Origin: Dysidea avara
Lineage: Eukaryota; Porifera; Demospongiae; Dictyoceratida; Dysideidae
Direction: 5' to 3'
DNA: 64,000 nt
Assembly: GCF_963678975.1 (NCBI RefSeq)
Contig: NC_089280.1
Span: 16,342,780-16,406,779 of the forward strand
Shown here: positions 1 through 32,253 of the stretch, piece after piece
Numbering within the stretch: the stretch's first letter is position 1
Layout of the letters: each line of letters begins with the position of its first letter
The notes under the pieces: generated by a model
What the model was told of the DNA's origin: nothing
What the model saw: the letters and a program-made list of their open reading frames with translations, nothing else
Database searches by the model: none
Made by a program: the position numbers and the translations under genes

Positions 1-2288
1 TATAGCATCATCTAGGACTATTCTGAATTCTGCGGACATCCATCAATCCAAGTATAGGTTGAAAGTGAGTAGTTTAAATTTGTTGTGTTACCAGTAACGA
101 ATCACTATGGCGTGCAACAGCATGCACTGTACTGCCAGAACAGCATAAACAGCGTGACACGTTACCTACCTTGTAAGGTTTCACAAGTCACAACTACCTG
201 ATTGGATGTAATACTGCTATATATGTTGTCAATTTTGTTGCAGATGCAATGTGGGATTGTAATTCTTGCCAGAGCAGACAGTTTAGGCCACTCCAAATGA
301 GGCTGTATATATAGTTTCCCCGCGTCTAGATGTTTTTAAGATTTGGTAGACTTATTATCATTATTTGTTGTTAGTTTATGCGACTGTTCTGTTAGAGTAT
401 CTTGATCCTGAGAAGATTTCAAAGCCAGGAAATTATAACTTCTTGGTGGGCAACCACCAGACTGTTCTTTCTATTTAGGCTTTTATTGTGTTTTTAGCAA
501 TGTAAAACAGGAAATCAAGACTCACAGTAGTGAGTCGTGCAGCCAAGAAACTACAAAGCGCACGCCCATATAAAAGACATGCAGCCACTACTGTGAGTTA
601 TTTACATGTAGGGTCGGCTTCACAATACTAGGGCTGGATTACATAACATCTCTCGATAGATTTGTATTGCATTACGTGACAAAAAATCTTTAGGAGTTGT
701 CATCATCATAGTCTTGCGACCTCGCTAAAATAAAAAATAGGTGTATTTACACATTTTTCACTTTATTTCTCTACCTTATGTTCACCTACTGTCATGTTAT
801 ACCAGGCAACATAACCGTGTTTGTGCAGTCCATCTAGCACTAACCCTAACCCTAGGATGGCATTTCAAGAAGAAATATTTTAGATTCCATTTAGTGCCAT
901 GCCCATGCAAGTGTTTATATCGCCAGATGTCTTATAAACAAGGTGTGAAGAGCAAAGTCACTAGGGAAGGTGTTTTAAGCATTATCTTCAATTTCTCTAT
1001 TTAATTAATAGATTAACCACAAAGATAAGGTGAATATAAAAGGCAACAAGCGCAGGGGGTTAACACCTACTACTTCTATGTAGTGTGCACCATGGCCGGA
1101 GTTTGTGTTGCGGCTTTCATTAATCATTATGCACATACCATGACGCAACAAAATTTTGTAATGGAATGTGAGTTGTGGTTGCTCCACACAACTTAATTAC
1201 ACAATATTCAAATTTCATGGATATAGATGGCCACGAAATCCATAAAAGTTTACCTTATGCTAAACATACAACAATGCTATTACAACATGTAACACAACTT
1301 TAATCAACATCTAGACATTACTAAAAATATTTTAATACCAGTGATGATTTCTTGGATGCCTGCATGACAACACAAGATTAAATGAGACCTATAAAAGAAC
1401 AACAGGCACTGAACTTTACCTTAAATTAAACACACATGTAACTAACCTGGAATATCGGTCGAAACACCAAAGACACTTGCTTGGATATCTGACAACACAA
1501 TCGGCCTACAAAAATCAACTAGTTGGCTTTAATTAATTACAATATGCCTAAAATCTGGATACTGGAAAACATGTTTATAGCTAAGTACAGCATGTAAACT
1601 GAGAGGGGTATTAGTTTGGTGCCATCATAACAGTACCCCTGATCCAGAAACAGTAAACAACTATATTCCTTAGTACGTACATAGACCGACCTGGAAATTC
1701 TACACCCTCGATGTCACTACAGTCAATCCATGTACAGTTGACAATTGAAAACTATAAAAAGAACACACAAGATAATACAATTCCTCTGATTGTAAACTGA
1801 CCTGAAATTTCCTACGTATATATACCTGGTCCCAGTTATGTATGTACCATGACCACATCCAACTGCTACTGCATACTATGACCAGATTATCTGTAAAAGC
1901 TGACAAGCGGGCATTAAATACAGTGCACACAAAATCTATGTCACTTTTACACATTTGAGAATTTACAAGTTGGCCCAGCAGTGACCTTACTACACAGTCA
2001 GTCCTGATTAAACAAGTTTCAATGTCATAAATTTAGTTATTTAGACCAGTATGCAATGTGAATAAGTGTTTTTTTTTGTACAAGCATCATGTATAACATT
2101 AACTTACTTCTTCCACCTACTTCTAAATTGGCACTACAGTGACAATAATGAAAGTTATTTGGTCTGTACGAGTACACCTTGTCAAAAATCCATCCATGAG
2201 ATAATTCCAAGCTGGATAATACTGGTATTTGCTGCTACTCAAGTTGGTACCATCAGAAGTTTTCAGCTTGGTATCAGTGAATTTGCTG
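1..2288. other. Gene-free stretch with diverged repeats
   Basis: No protein family or conserved exon was recognised here. A copy of the dispersed 19-bp motif lies at 382-400 (minus orientation). Positions about 1080-1505 are a diverged direct copy of about 3225-3520, sharing blocks such as cattaatcattatgcaca and taaattaaacacacatg, so both are probably remnants of one dispersed repeat. A two-unit telomere-like CCCTAA stretch at 841-854 is too short to mean anything. Confidence 0.6.
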
Positions 2289-2510
2289 TGACTACCGTAT
2301 ATGTAAAAAATTTTGAGGTGGAAAATTTTCGTAGATGAGTGACTATGGCAAGGTTCAGAGGAAAATTTTCATAGCTAGGTAGTCATAATAGTTAATTATA
2401 TGCATAATTGCTGGATTCGGAGGAAAATTTTCATAGGTGAAAGGTGATCTACAAATCATGAAATCTATGAAAATTTTCCACTTCAAAAATTTTTACGTAT
2501 ATGGTAGTCA
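2289..2510. repeat. Foldback MITE with ~45-bp terminal inverted repeats
   Basis: The left end begins tgactaccgtatatgtaaaa and the right end, reverse-complemented, begins tgactaccatatacgtaaaa. Both continue into a block of about 20 bp containing gtggaaaattttc. The interior repeats gaggaaaattttcatag twice. There is no coding capacity. The superfamily cannot be assigned because no clear target duplication is visible. Confidence 0.75.
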
Positions 2511-2816
2511 GTGCAGACATCTAACAGTCTAAAAAGCAATCGCATACAGGCAGTTAATCAGTGTGAGGCGATGTGGCACTTTACATACTAGCCCCATCTT
2601 TCTTCACTCCTCCTTTCGTTACTGAACCTCCACTCCTCTTTTCATTACTGAACCTCTATGACGAGCTGAGTAATCAGTATTCTTAACTCTATAATATCCA
2701 TTCGACTTCTTCAAGCGGTGTACATATTTTAGTTTCAAATTAAGTATGCTTCACCACTCCATTGAAATCCAGTTACAATGTGACAAATGTTTATCATTCA
2801 TACTTCCCTCTCAAGA

Positions 2817-3209
2817 CATAAACTGCCATCAATAGTTAATATAAACCGCATATCACATGTGTTCACTTGAGGTGTTACAGGGACTATCCAAGAGATTTCT
2901 CTTAAATAGGTCACATGATCATTGTCAGTCGGATGGAACTTGTTCTTAGTCATGGCTTTACAATACGGCACACGTACTTTATATATTTTAGTATAGGATA
3001 TCAAGAATTGTTTGTGCGCTGCTGCATGAAATTTGTTGTGCTCGTGCACTGCTGAAGAAATGTTTGATTAGTAGACATAGACTGCCATCAATAACATTAT
3101 AAATCGCATATCACGTATTTTCACTTGAGGTGTTACTGTACAGGGACTTTCCAAGAGATTTCCCCTAAATAGGTCACGTGATAATTGTCAGTCAGGTGAA
3201 ACTTATTTA
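2817..3209. repeat. Spaced direct duplication, ~130-bp units
   Basis: Units at 2817-2942 and 3076-3209 are diverged copies in the same orientation. They share tcacttgaggtgttac, ccaagagattt and taaataggtcac. The short ORF across the first unit is not preserved in the second, so it is not a gene. Confidence 0.7.
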
Positions 3210-3224
3210 TTTACATTAATGCAT

Positions 3225-3870
3225 CATGGAGCTTGTGTGTAGTGGCTTTCATTAATCATTATGCACACTATCATGGTGCAACAAAATTTGTAACAGATTG
3301 CTGGAATGTGGCTCCTGGTTTGTCGTGTATATGAGTTGGGGTTGTTCCACACAGCTTGCACAATATTCAAATTTCATGGATGTCTGCATGATGACACAAG
3401 ATTAACTGAGACCTGTAAAAGAACAAGCAGGCATTGAACTTAACCTTAAATTAAACACACATGCAACTAAACTGGAACATTTGTCGCAAATTTGCTTGGA
3501 TATCTGACGACACAATCTAGCAGGCACTGGCTTAAAAAGAGAATGTACAAACAATCAATATTCCAGGCTGGTAGATCCTCATGGCTTACCTATGGAGTGA
3601 CATGTGTAATAAATGGGCACTAAACAGAATGTACAACACAATTTTCTTTTCTGCAAGAACTTTTTATCACCTAGTAAGGGCACTACCAGTTCACCTACAA
3701 GAGCATTTCAAGAGATGTGATATTAACTTGTTTACATCAAGTACAACCAATATATGTGGTGTATGCATGTGAAAATGTGTGTATAGTGTTGATAAGTTGT
3801 CCTCAAGACACTACGGTGACTATGGCAGTGGCCGTAGCAGGTTTTATTCATTGATAAGTACAAAATGATT
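3225..3870. other. Second copy of the 1.1-1.5 kb repeat, then unique sequence
   Basis: Positions 3225-3520 match about 1080-1505 at diverged identity. Nothing recognisable follows up to the 19-bp motif pair at 3874. Confidence 0.5.
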
Positions 3871-3873
3871 GAT

Positions 3874-3922
3874 ATACTCTAATAGAACAGTCAGGCAATA
3901 AAATATTCTAATAGAACAGTCA
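3874..3922 (+). repeat. Two copies of the dispersed 19-bp motif
   Basis: tactctaatagaacagtca at 3874-3892 and attctaatagaacagtca at 3904-3922 lie in tandem. See the finding on the dispersed motif. Confidence 0.8.
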
Positions 3923-4310
3923 TCAAACAATATAACTGAATATTTACATCTCTGTCCGAAAACACTCCCAAATCCCAGATGCAATCTCAGAGTTGCTATT
4001 TCAAGATGGTGGCATTCCCAAATTCACCTAGAAAAGCATTCTTTGCAAATTAGTTATTTACACACATCCTTAATTGATAACCCTGACTGTAGCCATTACT
4101 TGGCCTGACCGGTAAATTGCAGTAATTTCCACTGGCCCTTGTTCTAATAAAAATTAACAGCTACTATAGGATTGTATGTTATATGCTCACCACTTATCAA
4201 CAAATTTGTGTTTGGTCGCAACACCTCTACAAGGCAAAATTCATCATACACTCCAATGGCTTGAGCATTGAGTCTGTAAATTATATAACCGACAAAAATT
4301 AGTGACATTC

Positions 4311-5175
4311 CCCCAAAAACACCTTTGCTGTAAGCATCCAAGAAACTACAAGTATCTGTAACCCCATGTAATAACAGCTCGGCTGTAGAAAAACACTCCA
4401 TGAAGTTAACTGGTAACTGAAAGATCTAATATCTGGAGCGGACAAGAATCAAATGTTACTACAACTGACTATGATCACCAAAGATTTACCAAGTCCATGC
4501 AAGAATACCTTGGCTGTATATAAAACAGCCAAATAAAAGTAACTGGCAACCAAAACAGCTGATATCTGAAGCAGCCAAGAATAAAAGTTAAGTTGATACA
4601 ACTAACTATAATAATAATATTAACTTGCAACATTGAATCTTAATCATTCACCTGTGTCCTATACATTCACCCTCGCTACATCCTAAATTGATTATTTGTA
4701 ACTCTAATTGGCTGGTAATTTGGCCACCTTTTTCAATATATTGTCAGAGTAAACAAAGAAAGGCGGCCAAATTACCAGTGAATTAGAGTTACAAAGAATC
4801 AATTTAGGATGTAGCAAGGCTGAATGTATAGGACACAGTTGAATGATTAAGATTCAATGTTGCAAGCTAATAATTGTAGTTAGTTGTTCATTTTAGCTTA
4901 TATTTTTAGCCACTTCAGATATCAGCTGTTTTGGTTGCCAGTTACTTTAATTTGCAGCCAAGGTATTCTTGCATAGACTTGGTAAACCTTTTTGGTAATT
5001 ATAATCAGTTATAGTAACATAGATTCTTGGCCACTCCAGATATCAGCTCTTTCAGTTACCAATTAATTTCATGGAGTGTTTTTCTACAGCTGAACTGTTT
5101 TTACATGGGGTTACAGATACTTGTAGTTTCTTGGATGTGCCTTTTTTTTACAGCAAAGGTGTTTTGGGGGTATTT
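4311..5175. repeat. Long inverted repeat, ~420-bp arms, ~40-bp loop
   Basis: The left arm (about 4311-4728) and right arm (about 4768-5175) are reverse complements with modest divergence. Examples are ccaaaaacacctttgctgta against cagcaaaggtgttttggggg at the outer ends, and gtaatttggcc against ggccaaattac beside the loop. Short ORFs in the two arms encode the same meaningless peptide because the arms are copies of one sequence. A transcript would fold into a long hairpin. Confidence 0.85.
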
Positions 5176-5655
5176 TCATATAGCAGGTCAGGAAGTGATG
5201 TTGGAGTAATAATGGCAATAATGACATTCCAATGTAAGTGTCCAGAGGTGATGCAGACGGAAGACGGGTACACACTCTCATTTGGAGTGGCTTTATTATT
5301 ATTATTCTCTGTTAAGTAGTGATCTTATCATAATATATAATAATTATTATTCTCTGTGTAGTGTGGTAAATATCTAAAAATAGTAATATTGAGCACTACT
5401 GATCATATGTTGCAATATCTGAATGTCATGTTTTGCAAAATAATTGTTGTTGTGACTTGTGATGCCATCCAAAAGTAAGCATTACAGTATCCATGATTTT
5501 TAAATAAAAAACTCTTCGTATATTCCCCAATAGAACCCTGGCACAAAATAGCAACTCGCATTTAACTTAGGATTGCTCCGTCATCCGAGCTCCAATGAGG
5601 ATGAAAATGTGTGTGTGTCTGTGTGTCTGTGTGTGTGTGTATGTGTGTGTGTGTG

Positions 5656-7751
<2,096 letters not shown>

Positions 7752-8260
7752 GATTGATTGATTGAATGATTAATTGATTGATTGATTGATTTGTTTGAAC
7801 TCCAAGTACTCAGCCAAAGGCTGTTCTTCCATATTGGAGTGTACACAGAACATTACACACCTAGACAGTAACTACGGAGTACAAAACTAAGACAATGTGA
7901 CAACAAACTATATGCAAAAAAAACAAAATAGTGAACAAAAACAAACCACAGAATTAATTAACAGAGTCATGTAAAAGGTAGGTGTAGAGGCTGCCACGAA
8001 ATTCATTGATATCCTGAAATATGCTAGCAGGAAGGGTATTCCACCATGTAGAAGACTGGTGTCGAAAATGTTTCTAAGTAAAAGCTTTATTTACATTACA
8101 TGTAGTAATATATGCAGGACATCTAGTTTCGTAAGAATGTGCGTGTCCAAACTGGAAGGCAAGGTTGAGAGGAATGCCACCACCAAAATAATGGTTATGA
8201 AACAGTGTCAGAAGAGCGCAGTACTTTACAAGGAGTTTACAGGAAGCCAACCTAAACATG
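7752..8260 (-). mobile_element. 3' end of a CR1/L2-like LINE
   Basis: Read on the minus strand, a decayed frame reaches a C-terminal reverse-transcriptase signature, WNTLPASI followed by FRGSLYTYLL. This is typical of the end of LINE ORF2, where RxWNxLP...F...L is common. The frame ends at a TAA and is followed by a ~200-bp 3' UTR finishing in an (ATCA)n-type microsatellite (7752-7790). CR1/L2-like LINEs characteristically end in such a short repeat. The frame is interrupted and the 5' part is missing, so this is a dead, 5'-truncated insertion. Confidence 0.65.
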
Positions 8261-9517
8261 CTCTATGCTGTGACCATGGGTCATATTTACAAAGGCCACA
8301 AGTCAATCAAACACCGAAATTTTACATGTGGTTTTTCCCAAGCCAATTTTTGCACTTTGAAGTTATATAACAACTTTGTGGTGTAACACATGCACTAATT
8401 GAATTGCTTGTTCTAGTAGTACTTTTTAAAATATATTATAATTATCTTATGGTTTTAAAATAATATAAGTTATAGCAAGAGTTCATAATAATAAAGGGAG
8501 GGAGAATATCCATGCCCTTTAAAAACACACTGTGTTATAGTGTCACATCATAATTGCATCATATCCAAATATTTTAGCATAATTTCAGTAACTGCAGCAC
8601 AAGGCTTCTCCGCAAAAGAACTGTTGCATTGATATATCAAAGGGAAGACCTGTAATCGCTTGAAGTGCTTGATATTACCAAGAGTTCACCCTTTGTATTA
8701 TTATGAACTCTTGTAACGTTATATATAACAGTTTAAAAGCAGTAGATTGGAACCTCTACAAATTTGGTGGTGAGGCAGTTAAACCTCATCAGTGTATAGA
8801 TTCCTCAAATTGAAAAGCTGCTATACAGCTAAATTAGTGCTCTGGGACCACTGTGTATCTTGATTCAATGGCTTAATTTAACTTTGTAGATGACACCATG
8901 TACCCTTATCTGCTCTGATTTTGATTTTGACGTAGTGAAGAAACTGTTCCCCTGACTTGGCACTGCTGTCTCATCAGATATCTGCAACCTAAACATCAAT
9001 GTAATGAGGTTTACAAAGCATGCATGGAATGTCTTAAGTCCCACTATTATGTATTGTTATAATGAGAATCAGCTACAAGAAGTCCACCATGTATGCATGC
9101 AGAACGGAAGTATGTTTTTGATAAACATCTAATGGGATCCTCAAGTTAATGTCTGCAATATTATCTGCATGCATTAATTAAATATTCATCGCCATCATCG
9201 GAAGTCTTTGAGATTATTCCTAAACTGTTGACTGAATGACTGATCTTTTCTGTAGGATAACCTATGCATTGTCATTCTTTAAAAAGGAATCAGATTGCTC
9301 GCTTATGTATAGCAATTACAAAAATCATGCGGGGATCCACATCACCAAATTGATAATTCTGTAGAGAGTTGAATAGTTACCCATATCTAACATCACACAA
9401 CTACAATTTGCTTTATGTTATGGTTCACTGTTATGAGCAGAGACACTAGCTACCATTAGACCATCCTATTAACTTAGGGCATGCACCACTGACTACATGC
9501 ATTTTGTGGTGTGAACT

Positions 9518-9547
<30 letters not shown>
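8261..9547. other. Gene-free stretch
   Basis: No conserved exon, RNA or repeat boundary was recognised. A short (AT)n tract lies at about 9520-9545. Confidence 0.5.
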
Positions 9548-9549
<2 letters not shown>

Positions 9550-9637
9550 GTGACCGGATTTTACAAAGCCAGGTTTCCACACACATCCAATTCTTTGACT
9601 TCAACTGCTTATAACTTTACCAGTCAGCATGCTATTC

Positions 9638-9939
9638 AGGGGCGGATCCAGGGGGGGGGGGGGTTTCCAAGGGTTCATGGAACCCCCCTTTTGAAAGAGC
9701 TTCACTTACTCGATATACTCTAATAGAGCAGTCACAGTAGTCTTTTGAGGAGCAGTGTAGCAAGTTATGTATCTAGATATAAATAAGGAAATATAGTTGG
9801 TAAGGGTATCTATGGTGAGGGGCAGCTGTTGTCAGCAGGTGATGACCTTTTTTTTTTTTTTTGGTCTTCAACTTACAGCTAGACTGAAGTTGCAATTCCA
9901 AAAATGGAATGCCCCTTTTTAATAGTCTGGATCCACCCC
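9638..9939. mobile_element. hAT MITE, 302 bp, 8-bp target duplication
   Basis: The termini aggggcggatccag and ctggatccacccc are inverted repeats of a common hAT type. The flanking octamer tgctattc occurs on both sides (9630-9637 and 9940-9947). The interior includes the dispersed motif (9716-9734) and a T-rich tract followed by ggtcttcaacttacagct. That interior also occurs, inverted, in the element at 30937-31254, although the ends of the two differ. Confidence 0.85.
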
Positions 9940-10004
9940 TGCTATTCCCCTACAATTTTCACACAATTCTCTCATTGCTTTATGCAACAAGAACACGAAA
10001 AAAT

Positions 10005-10866
10005 TGTTGGAGTAGTCCATGATATTAAATCATAGTAAAACAATAAAAAGTGTTATATCGTTATATCCCTACTGTGCATTTCCATTATGGTAATTGAGCA
10101 CAGTAGGGATATAACACTTCTTATTGTTTTACTGTGATTTAATATCAAGGACTACTCCAACTTGTTTCAGTACTTTTTATCGATGTGCTATGGTTCCTAT
10201 TCTGGTTGAAAATTCCAAATTTTTCGTGTAGCTACTTGTTTGTTAACTTTTTTTGCAAAATAATTTTATTATGACTGGTGAACCCACGCCGCTATGATAC
10301 CACATCTGAAATGGCGCCGCGTGCCCCAGCTATATATCAATTATTGTCTGAAAAGTAAAGTATCCATTACGCTTCGCTGTCTGCTATGTTCAACCCGTTA
10401 CACTGTTTGAAAAGCACCTCTACTATCAAAATAGCCATTATGAAAAATGCAGACGATTTCTGTTACGATGGGAAGCCATCACATGCTTGTGCCAAATCGA
10501 CACCTTTCCCTGTCAGCAAAGATGAATGGGACACAAAGGAGGACACTGATAAGTCCATGAAGAATGCATTGTACGTACTGTGGTATGCCAAAAGGCACCT
10601 GTCGGGACGAAGCAACGTCGAACCGTGAAAAAATCAAGCCCGTAGTATTGTTATCGAGTTACGCTTGTCTGAAGGCACCAGTCAGTTACTCACTAGAAAA
10701 TTCCGTTAAATAAATTATTTAAAAAATTCTGTAGCAACTTGTTGAAAGCATTTCGGGTCAATCTGAAAGCTCATTTGGGACTGCCTTTTTTGGGTGATAT
10801 TATTTTGTGGGCCACGCCTACTTCTTTGTGGTCCCTACTATACAGTTACTATCATACTGCATGATA
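10005..10866 (+). repeat. Composite foldback repeat family, copy A
   Basis: The repeat starts with a palindrome (about 10005-10195) whose arms share ttaaatca-agtaaaacaat and ccctactgtgc. A ~650-bp body follows, with gactggtgaaccca, tatgttcaacccgtta, gatgaatgggacacaaagga and a tail ending tactatacagttactatcat. The body carries a relic reading frame: 10386-10628 here encodes peptides such as DGKPSHACAKS and SKDEWDTKE that recur in other copies. Other copies lie at about 26.2, 43.8, 47.0 and 50.5 kb, with fragments at 23.5, 36.5 and 57.6 kb. The family is unnamed here. Confidence 0.8.
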
Positions 10867-10976
10867 ACAAGTAAAATTTTATAAGTGATAGCTTATTACT
10901 ACATAGAGTTATGATCCTTTAAAGTCACGCATCTGGATGTGTGTGGAAGCCTGGTTTTGTCAAATCCGGTCACATA

Positions 10977-13900
10977 TAATCTCTTCAGAACTATTTTGTT
11001 GCAGTGCTTCAGTACCTGGAATATATCAAACTGAATGTCATACAGGGGCGGATCCAGGAGCTTTCAAGGGGAGGGGCACAAACAGGCTAAGTTCAGGTGG
11101 TTGGAGAGAGCAGGTTAATTCTCTTGTATTTTTCAAGCAGCAAATTATCACTTTGCATATAGTAATGTCTCACTGTTGATTTTGCAGACATATAGTTGTG
11201 AAGTCTTAAAAACTGCAAAAAGGCTATGAATGTGTTACACCAGCAACATGATAATTATTTGCACTAAATTGACTTCGGTTTCGGGTGAGTCTGTAATAAA
11301 CGGTAGTAGTATGCATATTTGTCATGAGTTATATAAATTGATTTTGGCCTCTACCATAAATCAAGAAAAATTTGTTGTCAAAAATTTTTTTTTGCTGGCT
11401 AGCTGTATCAATGAAAACTAAAACGATGAATTTTTTAAAGTATACCAATAATTTGTACATAATATATAGTTATTCCGTCAAAAAATTTTCATCAATTATG
11501 CCAGTGACGAAAATAAGTTGCGTCGAAATTTAATACACGAAAAGTTTCTACGCCAAAGTTTTCCTGATTTACAATATTAGTACTTTAGTCTTTGGTAATG
11601 TGAAAACACATGCATATTAAGTGCTGCACATGTCAGGATTGACAGCTGGATGTCAATGATTGGAACTGTAACTATAGAGCATCATGGCATTGGGAACATC
11701 AGGAAGAAAGGGTTAAATTGCTGTAACCATAAGCTTGCACACATTATTGTTGTATGATTGTAATCATGTGTATATACTTTTGCCTTTTGATGTAATATGT
11801 AATACTGAGTTCCACTTTTTGTATTATTGTTGTTCACGGAATGTAATTGTAACTTGCTGAAGTTGTATAACTTTTTCAACCGTTGTATTGTGATTTGATT
11901 CATTTTGATTATTAAATGATCAACAGTGTATATAACAATTGCATCACCAATTCTATACATTTGAACCTCTTGCATAATTTGATTACAGTAAATTATTTTT
12001 GCTGAAGTAAAAGTTTTCAGCATGTGTGTTGCTGTTAGCTATATACATAACTAAAAGTACAAGTACACATTTAAAGAGAAAATACTACTCTTATCAGTTA
12101 ATGTTTGAAATTTCGTGATTGTGTGTGTACATTATGTGTAGTTTCTATATACAAACACATCAACTGTGTAAACCTACAGCTGGCATGATAGCTAAGTGGC
12201 AAAGAATGAACACCATAAAATTTTTGCTATGCAATGGTGTGAAAAATTGATATCATGACAATTTCATGTTAGCTGTCAATGAAACCCTAATACACTAATC
12301 GTCACATTAATGAAAGTGAACTTGTCAGACTACAGTTAGCTGTGCTACCAACTTTCACTGGCTATACTTTTAAGCATGGAGTGTTCAACACATTTTGATT
12401 TTCTTAGTCAACCACAACCTGAAATCAACTGTAGGTGGTATCTCAACAGATAGAGGGACTCAGGTGAGTGGGTCCTTATTGCACTTTGAATTAATTCCTG
12501 CGTTTCACATGTATATGTATGCAGTTCTGTGCACATATGAGAGGACTTCGTTGTATTTCATGTACTTATACATTGACTTAAGTACAAGTACATTACATTT
12601 GTACAAAAAGTATTTAAGTATAAGTACAAGTACTCTAAAAGGTGTATTTAAGTGTACTTAAGTACAAGTACCAATGTACTTCACCACAAGCCTGGTAGTA
12701 CATATTGAGTTATGTATTATACCCGTATATTGTGAGGCTTGCACTCATTCAATCATTTGTTGTTGTCAGGGACATATTTAGGGGAATTTCTGTAAATCCC
12801 TTCAAAATTTGAACTTGTGGGCTTGCAACAAGAACACTAAACTACCATAGCTTGGCTGTATAAATATAAAGAAAGATGGGAATAGAGCAGAGCTGCAGTG
12901 CATGTAATAGGAAACTTGCTCAAAAAGGCTTTAGGGAAAACAAGAGTATGAATTTAACTATACATATAAACGGAAAATTAAAGATTGAGATACTCTAACA
13001 GATGTATCCTAATAGAGCAGTCAAATATAACACATTCATAACGAAGATAAATGCAAGACAAGCTTGAAACATCAAATTTTGAGTTTTTAACTAGAGAATT
13101 TGGAATTAGCTATTTGGATCACTACAATATTCCTGACCAGCCATATTAAAACCATAACTGATAGGACTAAAATGGAGCTAAGCAACCAAGCATATACTGA
13201 AAGTATTTGCATTATCCATAGAGTATGAACTAGTAAATTTTGATGTTCAAAATCTGTCATCAGCTGGGACTGTGCCCCATGAATAACTTACTATCAAAAC
13301 TGGAAACCGCCTTGGAAAAAAATCCTGATATGCCCCTGGTTGTACACCAAAAATGTGAGCAATAACAATTACATGTACTGCAATGACAATAGCTAATAGT
13401 GAACAAAGAGATTAGAGTAGCATATATTTGTACCAACATAATTGTAGGTATCACACCAGCTATAATGTCACAAGCCCTATGTGTAACATAAAAACCCTTT
13501 GCACATTATTACAGTCTGAAAAGTGGCTGTGGCATGTGTACCTGATAGTTTTCCTTCGAAACTTTTATCAGTAGCTACTTTAAGACCAGGATATGGCATG
13601 GGAAAACAGTTCACTTCCTCAAAACATCGTCTGGTGTGGTCGGAAATTGGCTGTTATTTTGAAGCCCGTTTTACTTTGACAATTGATTTATGTTGAGTGG
13701 AATTACAAATGAAGAACATGCTTGATTTTCAAATTTATAAAAGTTTAGTCAAGAAAGTAAATTATCTAATAATTTGCAAAGCATAATTATTACTGGCATC
13801 TGAATAAACTACACTCACTTCAACTATATTTCTTGGCCATTGGTGCCAATGTTTTATATTTTATGTCATGTGGGGCTCATAGTGTACTGGAACAGCAAAA

Positions 13901-14227
13901 TTTGTAGACTAGTAACTTTGCCATTGAAGACAATTTGGCAATTGCTATAAACTGTGTGTGTGTGTGTGTAAGTAGCGCATAGTGTGTGTGTGTGTGTAAG
14001 TAGCGCATAGTGTGTGTGCATGTGTGTGTACAGTGTGCATGTGTGTGACACTATATTATTTATTTAATGAAACTTTATCATAATTGTAAGTTCTAGTATT
14101 CATCACGTCACATCAATCACAATAGTTATCCTTGGGTGACCGTCCAGGTTTTCATTAAAAGTATTAAACTTGGTATTAAACTTGGTATTGGGAACTTAAC
14201 AACACTGTGTAGGTCTACCATCATTTC
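10977..14227. other. Gene-free stretch with simple repeats
   Basis: A stray hAT terminus (caggggcggatccag) is at about 11044-11058. A short palindromic-repeat stretch rich in aagtacaagtac is at about 12565-12690. The dispersed motif (truncated plus full) is at 12991-13023. A degenerate TG minisatellite with units ending aagtagcgcatag is at about 13952-14048. No conserved exon was seen. The 3' UTR of the minus-strand gene at 14228 should extend into 13.9-14.2 kb. Confidence 0.5.
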
Positions 14228-14578
14228 TTACATTCCAGTTTGAAGAAACTTTAACGACTTCTTATAGTTTTGAAAATCAAGTCCTTCCAAGCAACGGTAC
14301 ACTTGTGCTCTCAGTATTAACTGTCTGCTTTCCTCTCTCCAATCTGCTTCCCCTATAAAATGGTACAGCCAACCTTTGGTAAGTCGTACTGGTTGTAACA
14401 AGGCACAGTCAACTGAAAGGAGACTTGTCCCATCTTCAATACGTATTAAACTATCAGATAAGTAGGATTGAAAGTATCCAACTACGCGTAATACTTCATT
14501 TTCATACTTTTTACTATCTTCTCCTTGAATATCAGCCAATAGAACTATTTTTCCAGGTCGTTTTGCCAATGCGTTCAT
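14228..14578 (-). CDS. TEN1: CST complex subunit TEN1
   Basis: This single-exon frame of 116 aa starts at an ATG and ends in TAA. It matches the size (human TEN1 is about 123 aa) and pattern of TEN1, the small OB-fold subunit of the CTC1-STN1-TEN1 complex, which caps telomeres and restarts DNA polymerase alpha-primase. An N-terminal strand (GKIVLLADI) precedes VLRVVGYFQSYL (about residues 29-40). The core then runs through LQPVRLTKGWLYHFIGE to a C-terminal LILRAQVYRCLEGLDF (about 86-101), which lines up with the A-RVL-CVEG-N motif of vertebrate TEN1. No signal peptide or membrane segment is present. It is transcribed divergently from TRAIP, with 99 bp between the ATGs. The call rests on pattern recognition without a profile search. 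Confidence 0.68.
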   Translation of the reverse strand: MNALAKRPGKIVLLADIQGEDSKKYENEVLRVVGYFQSYLSDSLIRIEDGTSLLSVDCALLQPVRLTKGWLYHFIGEADWREESRQLILRAQVYRCLEGLDFQNYKKSLKFLQTGM

Positions 14579-14677
14579 TTTGATCTGAAACCATAATCAG
14601 GTTTTCAAGTGCACTTTAGTTAGAATGAAAGCTCACGTGCCTAATCGCGGGAAAGCAGTTTGAAAGGAAGATGAGTG
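14579..14677. promoter_or_regulatory. Bidirectional promoter with E2F-type site and E-box
   Basis: Only 99 bp separate the TEN1 and TRAIP start codons, so both 5' UTRs and any shared core promoter must lie here or overlap the first codons. gcgggaaa at 14647-14654 is the reverse complement of tttcccgc, an exact E2F consensus (TTTSSCGC). A palindromic E-box, cacgtg, lies at 14634-14639. No TATA box is evident. E2F control would fit the S-phase roles of both genes. Function is inferred. Confidence 0.6.

Positions 14678-32253
<17,576 letters not shown>

Larger units (their letters stand above)
9548..10976. mobile_element. Composite element with ~45-bp terminal inverted repeats
   Basis: The left end (tatgtgaccggattttacaa, about 9548-9592) is the inverse of the right end (about 10931-10976). 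They share gtgaccggattt and ttccacacacatcca. The interior contains two other repeats: a hAT MITE (9638-9939) and a copy of the composite foldback family (10005-10866). The outer element is therefore either older than both or was mobilised with them. Target duplication cannot be read because the flanks are AT repeats. Confidence 0.6.

Noticed and set aside
841-854. Telomere-like CCCTAA repeats
   Set aside because: Only about two units; expected by chance in AT-rich DNA.
4144-5319. Two similar peptides (MECFSTAEL...) on opposite strands
   Set aside because: They are the two arms of one inverted repeat; similarity follows from DNA duplication and no family is recognised.
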